From: Yersinia kristensenii
Lineage (GTDB): Bacteria; Pseudomonadota; Gammaproteobacteria; Enterobacterales; Enterobacteriaceae
DNA length: 64,000 nucleotides
Assembly: GCF_900460525.1 (NCBI RefSeq)
Contig: NZ_UHIY01000001.1
Coordinates: 1,116,001-1,180,000, forward strand
Reading direction: 5' to 3'
Shown: piece by piece, positions 7,656 through 17,204 of the stretch
Position numbering within the stretch: the first letter of the stretch is position 1
Layout of the letters: each line of letters begins with the position of its first letter
Program-made: the position numbers and the translations under genes
The notes under the pieces: generated by a model
Seen by the model: only the letters and a program-made list of their open reading frames with translations
Databases searched by the model: none
Told to the model about the DNA's origin: nothing

Positions 7656-9134
7656 TTAACCCGCAACAGCAATACGTTTCATATCGGTCATATAGCCGCG
7701 CAGTTTATGGCCGACCGCCTCAATTGGGTGGTTGCGAATAGCTTCATTCACATCACGCAGTTGCGCGTTATCTACTGCAGTCCCGGCAACACTCTTACCT
7801 AAATCCCCAGCTTGCAGAGAATCCATAAACTTGCCTTTCAGCAATGGAACGGCAGCATTGGCGAATAAATAGTTACCGTATTCTGCGGTATCAGAAATAA
7901 CTACGTTCATTTCATATAAACGTTTACGCGCAATGGTATTCGCAATCAGCGGTAATTCATGCAGAGATTCGTAATAAGCAGATTCTTCGATAATGCCAGA
8001 ATCAACCATGGTTTCGAATGCCAACTCAACACCGGCTTTCACCATGGCAATCATCAATACGCCGTGATCGAAATATTCTTGCTCAGAGATTTTGCCTTCA
8101 AACTGTGGCGCATTCTCGAATGCTGTTTTGCCGGTTTCTTCACGCCAGTTCAGTAATTTAACGTCGTCTTCTGCCCAGTCAGCCATCATGCCACTAGAGA
8201 AGGCACCGGAAATAATGTCGTCCATATGTTTTTGGAATAATGGCGCCATGATTTCTTTCAACTGCTCAGACAGCGCATAAGCACGCAATTTGGCTGGGTT
8301 GGATAAGCGGTCCATCATCAGCGTAATTCCGCCTTGTTTCAACGCTTCAGTGATAGTTTCCCAACCGAACTGAATCAGTTTTTCAGCGTAAGCCGCATCT
8401 GTGCCTTCAGAAACCAGCTTGTCGAAGCACAACAGTGAACCGGCCTGCAACATGCCACACAGGATAGTTTGCTCGCCCATCAGGTCAGATTTAACTTCAG
8501 CAACGAAAGAGGATTCCAACACGCCAGCACGATGGCCGCCCGTTGCTGCCGCCCAAGCTTTGGCAATTGCCATACCTTCGCCTTTAGGATCATTTTCCGG
8601 GTGAACCGCGATCAATGTCGGCACACCAAAACCACGTTTGTATTCTTCACGAACTTCAGTACCTGGGCATTTCGGCGCTACCATCACTACAGTAATGTCT
8701 TTACGCACTTGCTCGCCCACTTCAACGATGTTGAAACCATGGGAATATCCCAGCGCAGCGCCATCTTTCATCAATGGCTGAACCGCTTGAACAACCGCGG
8801 AATGCTGTTTGTCTGGCGTCAAGTTAACGACTAAATCTGCCTGTGGGATTAATTCTTCGTAAGTGCCGACTTTAAAGCCGTTTTCAGTTGCTTTACGCCA
8901 TGAAGCGCGCTTTTCAGCAATAGCTTCTTTGCGCAGGGCGTAAGCCACATCCAGACCAGAATCGCGCATGTTCAAACCTTGGTTCAAACCTTGCGCGCCA
9001 CAGCCGACAATCACCACTTTTTTGCCTTTCAGGTAGTTTGCTTCATCGGCGAATTCGTCACGTGCCATAAAGCGACACTTACCTAATTGCGCCAACTGCT
9101 GACGCAGGTTCAATGTGTTGAAATAGTTAGCCAT
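7656..9134 (-). CDS. ilvC: Ketol-acid reductoisomerase (NADP+), class II
   Basis: This 492-aa enzyme isomerises and reduces 2-acetolactate or 2-aceto-2-hydroxybutyrate to the dihydroxy acids of valine and isoleucine synthesis, in the cytoplasm. The length is that of the long class II enzyme of enterics, with a duplicated C-terminal knotted domain. The Rossmann loop [10 protein letters not shown] is at residues 40-49. The Mg-binding segments follow [13 protein letters not shown] (near 215-227). The gene is transcribed divergently from ilvY. In E. coli the IlvY protein activates it when its own substrates bind the regulator, and the operator region here supports the same arrangement. The gene has its own terminator. 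Confidence 0.97.
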   Translation of the reverse strand: MANYFNTLNLRQQLAQLGKCRFMARDEFADEANYLKGKKVVIVGCGAQGLNQGLNMRDSGLDVAYALRKEAIAEKRASWRKATENGFKVGTYEELIPQADLVVNLTPDKQHSAVVQAVQPLMKDGAALGYSHGFNIVEVGEQVRKDITVVMVAPKCPGTEVREEYKRGFGVPTLIAVHPENDPKGEGMAIAKAWAAATGGHRAGVLESSFVAEVKSDLMGEQTILCGMLQAGSLLCFDKLVSEGTDAAYAEKLIQFGWETITEALKQGGITLMMDRLSNPAKLRAYALSEQLKEIMAPLFQKHMDDIISGAFSSGMMADWAEDDVKLLNWREETGKTAFENAPQFEGKISEQEYFDHGVLMIAMVKAGVELAFETMVDSGIIEESAYYESLHELPLIANTIARKRLYEMNVVISDTAEYGNYLFANAAVPLLKGKFMDSLQAGDLGKSVAGTAVDNAQLRDVNEAIRNHPIEAVGHKLRGYMTDMKRIAVAG

Positions 9135-9314
9135 GTTATTACTCCGTTCGGGTTCTGTTTTGTGGGTGCAGCTATTTTTTTAGTGACTGCAAACGAATGT
9201 GGTGTTTGTGTACTGATACTGTTTTTTTCACATCCCCTGTCTTTGCCGGGGATTATCTTGGATTCACTATATGACAGGAAACGTATTGCTGAAATTGATA
9301 TATTAACAATGTGA

Positions 9315-9333
9315 TATTGCAGATTCTGCAATA
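9315..9333. promoter_or_regulatory. IlvY operator candidate in the ilvC-ilvY intergenic region
   Basis: tattgca (9315-9321) and tgcaata (9327-9333) form a perfect inverted repeat around gattc, a T-N11-A LysR-type box. It lies about 55 bp upstream of ilvY, where E. coli IlvY binds for autoregulation. A second attgc-type half-site pair around 9289-9311 may be the ilvC-proximal operator. Confidence 0.6.
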
Positions 9334-9387
9334 CTCTTTATTCCTTATGCAATACAATAGGTCTTCTCACCCAAGAGGCTGTCTGTG

Positions 9388-10269
9388 ATGGATTTACGCG
9401 ACCTGAAATTATTTCTTCATTTAGCTGAAAGCCGCCATTTTGGCCGCACTGCCAAAGCGATGCATGTCAGTCCATCCACCCTCTCACGCCAGATTCAGCG
9501 CTTGGAAGAGACCATCGGCCAGCCTCTGTTTTTACGTGATAATCGCACCGTACAACTGACGGATGCCGGTACGCAGTTGAAAGCCTTTGCTCAGCAAACT
9601 TTGCTGCAATATCAACAACTGCTCCATGCTTTGGGCCAACACGGGCCATCGCTAAGTGGCGAACTGCGGTTATTTTGCTCAGTTACCGCCGCTTATAGCC
9701 ATTTACCGCCGATTTTGGACCGTTTTCGCGCGCGTCACCCTCTGGTTGAAATCAAGCTCACTACCGGTGATGCTGCCGACGCAGTAGATAAAGTGCAATC
9801 GAATGAAGCAGATCTCGGCATAGCGGGCCGTCCGGAAGTGCTGCCCACCAGCGTGGCGTTTACTCAGATTGGCGAGATACCGCTGGTATTGATTGCCCCG
9901 GCACTCCCTTGTGCGGTGCGAGAGTTAATCTCTGTCGACCAGCCTGATTGGGCTAATGTCCCCTTTATTCTGCCGGAACATGGCCCATCGCGAAAACGCA
10001 TTGATTTGTGGTTCCGCCGCCAGCGCATTACTAACCCATTGATTTACGCTACAGTTTCCGGCCATGAGGCCATTGTGTCGATGGTCGCATTGGGCTGTGG
10101 TGTGGCGCTGATCCCGTCAGTGGTGGTAGACAATAGCCCGGAACCGGTGCGCAACCGTATTTCGCTGTTGGATGATATTTCGCTGGTCGAACCATTTGAG
10201 TTGGGGGTATGTGTACCGAAAAAGCGGCTCAATGAGCCGCTAATTGAAGCATTTTGGGGATTGCTGTAG
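9388..10269 (+). CDS. ilvY: LysR-type activator of ilvC
   Basis: This 293-aa LysR regulator begins MDLRDLKLFLHLAESRHFG. Its N-terminal helix-turn-helix (residues about 15-40, SPSTLSRQIQRLEE) is followed by the co-inducer domain. The sequence VTAAYSHLPPILDRFRARHP closely matches E. coli IlvY, as does the C-terminal RLNEPLIEAFWGLL. It senses acetolactate/acetohydroxybutyrate and activates the divergent ilvC. ATG at 9388 was preferred to the GTG just before it (9385) because it matches the known N-terminus. It converges on ilvA, with 33 bp between the stop codons. Confidence 0.95.
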   Translation: MDLRDLKLFLHLAESRHFGRTAKAMHVSPSTLSRQIQRLEETIGQPLFLRDNRTVQLTDAGTQLKAFAQQTLLQYQQLLHALGQHGPSLSGELRLFCSVTAAYSHLPPILDRFRARHPLVEIKLTTGDAADAVDKVQSNEADLGIAGRPEVLPTSVAFTQIGEIPLVLIAPALPCAVRELISVDQPDWANVPFILPEHGPSRKRIDLWFRRQRITNPLIYATVSGHEAIVSMVALGCGVALIPSVVVDNSPEPVRNRISLLDDISLVEPFELGVCVPKKRLNEPLIEAFWGLL

Positions 10270-10302
10270 TTCGTAAGTAAATTGTAGTTCGCAGTACGCC
10301 GA

Positions 10303-11847
10303 TTAACCCGCTAAAAAGAACTTAAATGCCGGGTTATTGGTTTCATCGTGACAATCGTAGCCCAGTGCAGTTAGATGCTGCTCAAATTGCGGCTCAGAGT
10401 CCGATAACTCAAAACCAGCCAATACCCGGCCAAAATCAGTACCATGGCTGCGATAATGGAACAAAGAGATATTCCAATGCGTCCCTAAGGTATGCAGGAA
10501 TTTCAACAATGCGCCCGGGGATTCAGGGAATTCAAAGCTGTACAAACGCTCGCGCAATGGCTTGGAAGGACGCCCGCCAACCATATAGCGCACGTGCAGT
10601 TTGGCCATTTCGTCATCAGACAAATCCACCACCTGATAATCTTTCGCCTGTAACTCGGACAAAATCTCTTCCCGCTCAGCATAGCCACGGGTCAAACGCA
10701 CCCCGACGAAAATGCAGGCGTTTTCGGCATCAGCATAGCGGTAGTTAAATTCCGTCACTGACCGGCCACCCAGCAGTTCACAGAACCGCAGGAAACTGCC
10801 TTTTTGCTCAGGGATAGTCACGGCCAGCAAGGCTTCGCGTTGCTCACCTAGCTCACAGCGTTCTGAGACATAGCGCAGACCGTGGAAGTTAACGTTAGCG
10901 CCAGAGAGCACATGGGCTAGACGCTCGCCTTGGATATTATGCTGTTGAACATACTTTTTCAGCCCCGCCAGAGCCAGTGCACCAGAAGGCTCGGCAATGG
11001 CGCGCACATCTTCAAAGATGTCTTTTACTGCCGCACAAATGGCATCACTATCGACAGTGATCACTTCGTCGAGATATTCCTGACACAAGCGGAAAGGTTC
11101 GTCGCCAATGCGCTTAACCGCCACGCCCTCAGCAAACAGCCCGACACGGGCCAAATCCACCGGCTTACCGGCATTCAGAGCAGCCCGTAAACAGGCGGAA
11201 TCTTCAGCTTCGACACCAATGACTTTAATCTGCGGCATCAATTGTTTGATAAGCACCGCCACACCAGCCACCAGCCCACCGCCGCCAACAGGAACAAAGA
11301 TCCGGTCGAGATGTGCATCTTGCTGAAGCAACTCCATCGCCAAGGTTCCTTGTCCGGCAATCACCGCCGGGTGGTCGAATGGCGGGACAAAGGTATAGCC
11401 CTGTAATTGAGATAGCTCAATAGCTTTACCTTTGGCTTCGTCGAAATTGGCACCGTACAGCAGCACCTCACCACCAAAGCCACGCACCGCATCCACTTTG
11501 ATATCAGCGGTTGCCACTGGCATCACGATAAGTGCTTTAATGCCAAGCTTATTGGCCGAAAGCGCTACACCCTGCGCATGGTTACCGGCAGAAGCGGTTA
11601 TCACGCCGCAGGCTTTCTGTTCTGCGGTCAGGCCAGCCAGCATCGAGTAAGCACCGCGCAGTTTAAAGCTGTGCACCGGTTGCCGGTCTTCACGCTTCAC
11701 TAAAATAGTATTAGCCAGGCGGGAAGAAATCTTTTCCATCACTTGCAGTGGGGTAACTTGCGCCACCTCATACACCGGCGCGCGAAATATCGCCCGCAGA
11801 TATTCTGCCCCATCGGGGGCAGCAGATAAGGGTTGTGATACCGCCAT
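10303..11847 (-). CDS. ilvA: Threonine deaminase (biosynthetic, allosteric)
   Basis: This 514-aa PLP enzyme converts threonine to 2-oxobutyrate and ammonia, the first committed step to isoleucine. The PLP-lysine segment HSFKLRGAYSML lies near residue 62, the phosphate-binding loop GGGGLVAG near 190, and two ACT-like regulatory domains occupy the last third. Those domains mediate isoleucine inhibition and valine activation, marking the biosynthetic IlvA rather than catabolic TdcB. It is the last gene of ilvGMEDA, 5 bp after ilvD. No strong terminator is seen in the 33 bp before ilvY. Confidence 0.97.
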   Translation of the reverse strand: MAVSQPLSAAPDGAEYLRAIFRAPVYEVAQVTPLQVMEKISSRLANTILVKREDRQPVHSFKLRGAYSMLAGLTAEQKACGVITASAGNHAQGVALSANKLGIKALIVMPVATADIKVDAVRGFGGEVLLYGANFDEAKGKAIELSQLQGYTFVPPFDHPAVIAGQGTLAMELLQQDAHLDRIFVPVGGGGLVAGVAVLIKQLMPQIKVIGVEAEDSACLRAALNAGKPVDLARVGLFAEGVAVKRIGDEPFRLCQEYLDEVITVDSDAICAAVKDIFEDVRAIAEPSGALALAGLKKYVQQHNIQGERLAHVLSGANVNFHGLRYVSERCELGEQREALLAVTIPEQKGSFLRFCELLGGRSVTEFNYRYADAENACIFVGVRLTRGYAEREEILSELQAKDYQVVDLSDDEMAKLHVRYMVGGRPSKPLRERLYSFEFPESPGALLKFLHTLGTHWNISLFHYRSHGTDFGRVLAGFELSDSEPQFEQHLTALGYDCHDETNNPAFKFFLAG

Positions 11848-11852
11848 GGGTA

Positions 11853-13703
11853 TTAGCCTCCCAACTTACTTTTGTCGCGCACTGCACCTTTGTCGGCACT
11901 GGTCGCCAATAAGGCATAAGCACGCAACGCATAAGAAACCTGACGAACACGGGCTTTAGGCGACCATGCAGCATCACCACGGGCTTCTTCAGTTTTACGA
12001 CGTTCAGCCAGCTCAGATTCGCTTACATCCAGCACAATGCCCCGGTTCGGGATATCGATATCAATGAAATCGCCGTTTTGCACCAGACCAATCATGCCAC
12101 CACTGGCCGCTTCTGGAGAAACGTGACCAATAGATAAACCCGACGTCCCGCCGGAGAAGCGGCCATCCGTCAGCAAGGCGCAACTCTTGCCTAAGCCCAT
12201 GGATTTCAGATAAGTGGTCGGATACAACATTTCCTGCATCCCTGGCCCGCCTTTCGGCCCTTCGTAGCGGATAACAACCACATCACCCGCAACCACTTTA
12301 CCGCCAAGAATCGCTTCTACTGCATCATCCTGACTTTCATAAACCTTAGCGGGGCCACGGAAAGTTAAGCTCTCTTTATCCACACCCGCGGTTTTCACAA
12401 TGCAACCATTCGCCGCGATATTGCCGTACAACACCGCTAAACCGCCATCTTGGCTGTAGGCATGTTCACGCGTGCGAATACAACCCTCTTGGCGGTCAGT
12501 ATCCAAGGATGGGAAGCGGCAATCTTGTGAGAATGCTTTCGTGGTGCGGATACCGGCCGGGCCTGCGGAGTACATCTGCTTAACCCCTTCGTCTTTGGTC
12601 AGCATCACATCATAGGCTTCCAGTGTTTGTGGCAGGTTCAGCCCCAACACGTTGCTGACATCGCGGTTAAGCAACCCGGCCCGGTCCAACTCGCCTAAAA
12701 TACCGATGACACCGCCCGCGCGGTGGACATCTTCCATATGGTATTTCTGGGTGCTAGGTGCCACTTTGCACAAATGCGGAACTTTACGGGACAGGCGGTC
12801 GATATCACTGATATCGAAATCAATATCCCCTTCCTGCGCTGCCGCCAGCAAATGCAACACGGTATTGGTGGAACCGCCCATCGCAATATCCAGCGTCATG
12901 GCGTTTTCAAATGCGGCTTTGTTAGCAATACTGCGCGGCAAAGCGCTGATATCGTCTTGTTCATAATAACGTTTGGTCAGCGCGACAATGTGCTTACCGG
13001 CATCGAGGAACAGTTGCTTACGATCAGCATGAGTTGCCAACAATGAGCCATTCCCCGGCAACGCCAGCCCCAGCGCCTCATTCAGACAGTTCATCGAGTT
13101 GGCGGTAAACATCCCGGAACAGGAACCGCAGGTTGGGCAAGCGGAGCGCTCAATCTGTTCACTGTCCGCATCACTGACATTGGGGTTAGCCCCCTGAATC
13201 ATGGCATCGACCAGATCCAGCTTGATGATTTTATCGGATAATTTGGTTTTACCGGCTTCCATCGGGCCGCCGGAAACAAAGATAACCGGAATATTCAAAC
13301 GCAGAGACGCCATCAGCATCCCTGGGGTGATTTTGTCGCAGTTAGAGATACACACCATGGCATCCGCGCAGTGGGCGTTAACCATGTACTCTACGGAGTC
13401 AGCAATCAATTCACGTGAAGGCAGAGAATACAGCATGCCACCGTGGCCCATCGCGATCCCATCATCCACCGCAATAGTGTTGAACTCTTTCGCCACACCG
13501 CCAGACGCTTCAATTTGCTCTGCTACCAGCTTGCCTAAGTCGCGCAAATGAACGTGGCCCGGTACAAACTGGGTAAATGAGTTAACTACCGCAATAATCG
13601 GTTTGCCGAAGTCATCATCGGTCATACCGGTTGCGCGCCACAATGCGCGGGCGCCAGCCATATTGCGGCCATGAGTGGTGGTATGGGAACGGTACTTAGG
13701 CAT
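11853..13703 (-). CDS. ilvD: Dihydroxy-acid dehydratase
   Basis: This 616-aa Fe-S enzyme dehydrates 2,3-dihydroxy-3-methyl acids to the keto acids of valine and isoleucine. Family motifs are [16 protein letters not shown] near residue 45, [10 protein letters not shown] near 120 and [15 protein letters not shown] near 193; Cys122 and Cys195 are in the cluster-ligand positions. It is a distant paralogue of the sugar-acid dehydratase at the left of the window but carries the biosynthetic CPTCGSC motif and an IlvD-type length. It lies between ilvE and ilvA in the attenuated operon. Confidence 0.97.
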   Translation of the reverse strand: MPKYRSHTTTHGRNMAGARALWRATGMTDDDFGKPIIAVVNSFTQFVPGHVHLRDLGKLVAEQIEASGGVAKEFNTIAVDDGIAMGHGGMLYSLPSRELIADSVEYMVNAHCADAMVCISNCDKITPGMLMASLRLNIPVIFVSGGPMEAGKTKLSDKIIKLDLVDAMIQGANPNVSDADSEQIERSACPTCGSCSGMFTANSMNCLNEALGLALPGNGSLLATHADRKQLFLDAGKHIVALTKRYYEQDDISALPRSIANKAAFENAMTLDIAMGGSTNTVLHLLAAAQEGDIDFDISDIDRLSRKVPHLCKVAPSTQKYHMEDVHRAGGVIGILGELDRAGLLNRDVSNVLGLNLPQTLEAYDVMLTKDEGVKQMYSAGPAGIRTTKAFSQDCRFPSLDTDRQEGCIRTREHAYSQDGGLAVLYGNIAANGCIVKTAGVDKESLTFRGPAKVYESQDDAVEAILGGKVVAGDVVVIRYEGPKGGPGMQEMLYPTTYLKSMGLGKSCALLTDGRFSGGTSGLSIGHVSPEAASGGMIGLVQNGDFIDIDIPNRGIVLDVSESELAERRKTEEARGDAAWSPKARVRQVSYALRAYALLATSADKGAVRDKSKLGG

Positions 13704-13781
13704 TGTCTCTTCACTCCAATGTATTCTGTGTTGCAGGTGGCGAACGAACCACCTGCTGATTCTGTCTGTCAGTTTTATTTA

Positions 13782-14708
13782 TTATTGATTGATTGGATCC
13801 AACCAGCCCCACTTATCCTCAGTTTCGCCGGTGAACAGGCCAAAGAATGCTTGTTGAATTTTTGCAGTGACCGGGCCACGTTTACCAATACCGACCTGAA
13901 TACCATCTACACTGCGCACCGGGGTGATTTCTGCCGCGGTACCGGACATAAAGACTTCATCCGCCAAATAGAGAGATTCACGCGACAACACTTGCTCACG
14001 CACTTCCAGCCCCATGTCTTTCGCCAGTTTAATAATGGCATCACGGGTAATACCCGGCAGGGCAGAAGAGGTAAATGGCGGCGTAAACAGAATGCCATCT
14101 TTCACTTCAAATAAGTTTTCACCCGCGCCTTCAGACAAGAAGCCGTGAATGTCCAGCGCAATCCCTTCCTGATAACCGTGGCGACGAGCTTCACTGCCTA
14201 CCAGCAAGGAAGACAGATAGTTACCGCCCGCTTTGGCCGCAGTTGGAATGGTGTTTGGTGCCACACGGTTCCATGAAGACACCATAGCATCAATACCTTG
14301 CTCCAGCGCTTCTGCACCCAGATAAGCACCCCATGGGAAAGCGGCAATAATCACGTCAGTCTCATAGCCATCTGGCGGGTTTACACCCATGCCGACATCA
14401 CCAATAAACACTAATGGGCGGATATAAGCGCTGGTCAGGTTATTTTTGCGCAACGTTTCGCGGCAAGCTTCCATCAGCTCATCAACAGTCTGGGAAACAG
14501 GCATGCGGTAAATTTTGGCTGAGTCGTGCAAACGCTGCATGTGTTCGCGGTGACGGAAAACTACTGGCCCTTTATGGGAATTGTAGCAACGGACACCTTC
14601 GAAGACTGACGTGCCGTAGTGTAACGCGTGCGACATCACGTGAACTTTAGCCTCTGCCCACGGAACCATTTCGCCGTTAAACCAGATAAAATCAGCTTTC
14701 TTCGTCAT
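13782..14708 (-). CDS. ilvE: Branched-chain amino acid aminotransferase
   Basis: This 308-aa fold-type IV PLP transaminase makes the last step of valine, leucine and isoleucine synthesis with glutamate as donor. Characteristic stretches are DFIWFNGEMVPW, SHALHYGTSVFEG, KAGGNYLSSLL (PLP lysine near 160) and EVFMSGTAAEITPV. The start at 14708 (MTKKADF) was chosen because it matches the enterobacterial N-terminus; an upstream in-frame ATG at 14783 would overlap ilvM and is unlikely. It is separated from ilvM by 22 bp and from ilvD by 78 bp. Confidence 0.96.
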   Translation of the reverse strand: MTKKADFIWFNGEMVPWAEAKVHVMSHALHYGTSVFEGVRCYNSHKGPVVFRHREHMQRLHDSAKIYRMPVSQTVDELMEACRETLRKNNLTSAYIRPLVFIGDVGMGVNPPDGYETDVIIAAFPWGAYLGAEALEQGIDAMVSSWNRVAPNTIPTAAKAGGNYLSSLLVGSEARRHGYQEGIALDIHGFLSEGAGENLFEVKDGILFTPPFTSSALPGITRDAIIKLAKDMGLEVREQVLSRESLYLADEVFMSGTAAEITPVRSVDGIQVGIGKRGPVTAKIQQAFFGLFTGETEDKWGWLDPINQ

Positions 14709-14730
14709 TCTTTTCTTTCCTTGTGGCGCA

Positions 14731-15006
14731 TCAGGCGCGTATCTGTAATGTATTAGGTTGTAGGATCTCGACGCAGGCGACATCCATAAGCTTGCTCAGC
14801 TGTGAAGACAGTAAATCGACAGGGCGCTGGCTGGCAACGGTCAATTCAATATTAACATTCTCAGCATTAATCATTGGCGACATATTCATAGCACAAACCT
14901 GAAAACCGCGGTGCCGCACAACCCGCAATACACGCTCTAACATTTCAGGGCGGAAGCGGGCTTGGATAGAGATTTGATGTTGGATAGAGGGTTGGTGGTG
15001 CATCAT
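14731..15006 (-). CDS. ilvM: Acetolactate synthase II small (regulatory) subunit
   Basis: This 91-aa protein is a single ACT domain ([31 protein letters not shown]). It pairs with IlvG to form acetolactate synthase isozyme II, which is not inhibited by valine in E. coli and Salmonella. It overlaps the end of ilvG by 4 bp (ATGA), suggesting coupled translation and balanced subunit output. Confidence 0.95.
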   Translation of the reverse strand: MMHHQPSIQHQISIQARFRPEMLERVLRVVRHRGFQVCAMNMSPMINAENVNIELTVASQRPVDLLSSQLSKLMDVACVEILQPNTLQIRA

Positions 15007-16649
15007 GAGACTTTCTCCAGCATAGTTTCATTACCTGCGCCTGGCGGTACTAACGGCCAAACGTTTTCGAGTTCGTCGATGGAAACCTGGAGCAGATAAG
15101 GGCCTTCACTGTTAAACAGCGCGTCCAGAGCGGCATCGACTTGGTCTTTGCGGGTAATTCGTTGGCCAGGAATATTAAAAGCACTGGCCAGAGTGATAAA
15201 ATCGGGGTTGTCAGAAAGATTGGTTTCGCTGTAACGCCCATCAAAAAACAGTTGCTGCCATTGCCTTACCATGCCCAATCGCTGGTTATCCAACAAAACA
15301 ATTTTCAGCGGCAGCTGTTTTCGTTTTATGGTGCCCAACTCCTGAACATTCATCATGAACGAGCCATCACCGGAGACACAGATGACCATATCATCCGGGC
15401 GGGCCATTTGTGCGCCAATGGCAGCGGGTACGCCAAAGCCCATAGTGCCCAAACCGCTAGAGGTAATGAAATTCTCTGGACGGGTAAAGTTCATATGCTG
15501 CGCCGTCCACATCTGGTGCTGACCCACGTCGGTGGTCACCACGGTCTGCGGGGCTTTACGCTCAGAAATTTGCTTCAATAATAACGGCGCATAAATGGCC
15601 TGACCGGGGTGGTCATAACGCCAGCTATGCTGCTGTTTTAAGGCCATAACTTCATCACGCCATGGCTGAATATTCAGCGGTTGCTGCAACGCCGGCAATA
15701 ACACTTTCAAATCGCCCTGCAACGCGACATGCGCCTGACGCAATTTACCCAGCTCGGCTGGGTCGATATCCATATGGATAACTTTGGCTTTCGCAGCAAA
15801 TGTATTCAACTTGCCGGTAACCCGATCATCAAACCGCGCGCCCACTGCTATCAATAAATCACAATCCTGTACGGCGAAGTTCGCCGCTTTGGTGCCATGC
15901 ATCCCCAACATCCCCAGATAACAAGGGTGCTCGGTGTCCGGTGCGCCCAATCCTTTCAGAGTGGCCACCGCAGGAATGCCCGTCACCTCGATAAACTCGC
16001 GTAAAGCCGGAACTGCCTGCGCCATGCCAACACCGCCGCCGACATACAGCATCGGTTTTTTTGCCGTCACCAGCATATCTAAAGCTTGTTGTAATTCAGC
16101 AGCAGAATCAACGAGATACTCTTCAACCGGCATCAGATGTGGGGTCAACTCGCCCACCGTCAACTGAATGTCTTTCGGGATATCAATTAAAACCGGGCCA
16201 GGACGGCCACTGGTCGCGATGGCAAATGCTTCCGCCATTATTCCCGGTAGCGCATCCAATGATTCAACTAAAAAACTGTGCTTGGTACAGGCCAGAGACA
16301 AGCCTAAAACATCAATTTCCTGAAAAGCATCAGTGCCGATTAATGCAGAACCGACCTGGCCGGTGATAGCAATGACCGGCACTGAATCCAGTAAAGCATC
16401 CGCCAAACCGGTGATCAGATTAGTGGCTCCGGGGCCGGAAGTGGCAATACACACCCCCACTTTGCCGGTTGCGCGCGCATAACCAATAGCAGCAATGGCA
16501 GCGCCCTGCTCATGGCGACAGAGCAAATGCTCGACACCGCCATCATACAAAGCATCGTAGACCGGCATAATCGCCCCGCCCGGATAGCCGAATACCGTAC
16601 TAACACCCTGTGCACGCAACGCTTGAACCACCCACTGAGCACCATTCAT
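15003..16649 (-). CDS. ilvG: Acetolactate synthase II large subunit, intact
   Basis: This 548-aa thiamine-diphosphate enzyme condenses pyruvate with pyruvate or 2-oxobutyrate to start valine and isoleucine synthesis. Glu47 (RHEQGAA) is the conserved cofactor-activating glutamate. The TPP/Mg motif GDGSFMMN lies near residue 427, with [19 protein letters not shown] after it. The frame is continuous along its whole length, unlike E. coli K-12, where ilvG is frameshifted. So isozyme II should work here. It is the first structural gene of the operon after the leader. Confidence 0.97.
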   Translation of the reverse strand: MNGAQWVVQALRAQGVSTVFGYPGGAIMPVYDALYDGGVEHLLCRHEQGAAIAAIGYARATGKVGVCIATSGPGATNLITGLADALLDSVPVIAITGQVGSALIGTDAFQEIDVLGLSLACTKHSFLVESLDALPGIMAEAFAIATSGRPGPVLIDIPKDIQLTVGELTPHLMPVEEYLVDSAAELQQALDMLVTAKKPMLYVGGGVGMAQAVPALREFIEVTGIPAVATLKGLGAPDTEHPCYLGMLGMHGTKAANFAVQDCDLLIAVGARFDDRVTGKLNTFAAKAKVIHMDIDPAELGKLRQAHVALQGDLKVLLPALQQPLNIQPWRDEVMALKQQHSWRYDHPGQAIYAPLLLKQISERKAPQTVVTTDVGQHQMWTAQHMNFTRPENFITSSGLGTMGFGVPAAIGAQMARPDDMVICVSGDGSFMMNVQELGTIKRKQLPLKIVLLDNQRLGMVRQWQQLFFDGRYSETNLSDNPDFITLASAFNIPGQRITRKDQVDAALDALFNSEGPYLLQVSIDELENVWPLVPPGAGNETMLEKVS

Positions 16650-16733
16650 AGTTATTTCCCCGACCGTTCGCGAGGTAAGCAGGATTTTATTCTGTTGTGC
16701 ATTTTATGTTCCTCGCGTCCTTTAATGTAATGA

Positions 16734-16767
16734 TAAAAAAACCCCCGAACCTTTCGGTGCGGGGGTT
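16734..16767 (-). terminator. ilv operon attenuator
   Basis: On the minus strand, aacccccgcaccgaaaggttcgggggtt forms a GC-rich hairpin followed by seven or more T. It lies 24 bp after the leader peptide stop and 85 bp before ilvG. This is the Rho-independent terminator arm of attenuation. Confidence 0.92.
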
Positions 16768-16790
16768 ATCTTGTGATTAAGGCTTGATTC

Positions 16791-16889
16791 TTATGCCTTT
16801 ATTCGTCCAAGTGCAGCCCCGCACGGTGGGATAATAATCACCACCACGCTAATTAGGACTAGGTTAATCACTTGGAAAATCGCTTTCAT
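16791..16889 (-). CDS. ilvL: ilv operon leader peptide
   Basis: This 32-codon peptide, too short for routine gene callers, begins MKAIFQVINLVLI and ends PPCGAALGRIKA. It contains 15 Ile, Val or Leu residues, including the run SVVVIII, and its C-terminal PPCGAALGR is the same as E. coli IlvL. Ribosome stalling at these codons when charged branched-chain tRNAs are scarce lets the downstream attenuator be bypassed. An in-frame ATG five codons earlier (16904) gives a 37-residue alternative; neither start has a clear ribosome site. The ATG at 16889 gives the E. coli length. Confidence 0.9.
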   Translation of the reverse strand: MKAIFQVINLVLISVVVIIIPPCGAALGRIKA

Positions 16890-16932
16890 AATTAGGTTGT
16901 TCATCTGTCTAGTGTCGAACGAATACCTACAG

Positions 16933-16961
16933 AGTTATCACAGTTATTGGTTATCTGACAA
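16933..16961 (-). promoter_or_regulatory. Candidate promoter of ilvLGMEDA
   Basis: On the minus strand, TTGTCA (16956-16961) and ATAACT (16933-16938) are separated by 17 bp, about 45 bp upstream of the leader start, with AT-rich sequence further upstream. The remaining stretch up to yifB (17204) holds no other recognised element. Confidence 0.5.
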
Positions 16962-17204
16962 TATTTATTTGAATTATTATTTTGTGAGCCCACAGACAAA
17001 ACACAATAAATATATTATTTATCAATCAGTAAAACCCGTATCGACAGTTTGGTCTTTTTTCTGCGTACTACATCGCAATTTTTGATTTTGATGCATTCAT
17101 TGCAACGAAACTTTTCGCGAGCTTTCGCAAACCACCCCTTTTCCCCGGCACTGACAAAAATCCTGAGGCACTCTGTGATAACGCATGACAGCAAAGGAAG
17201 CACC

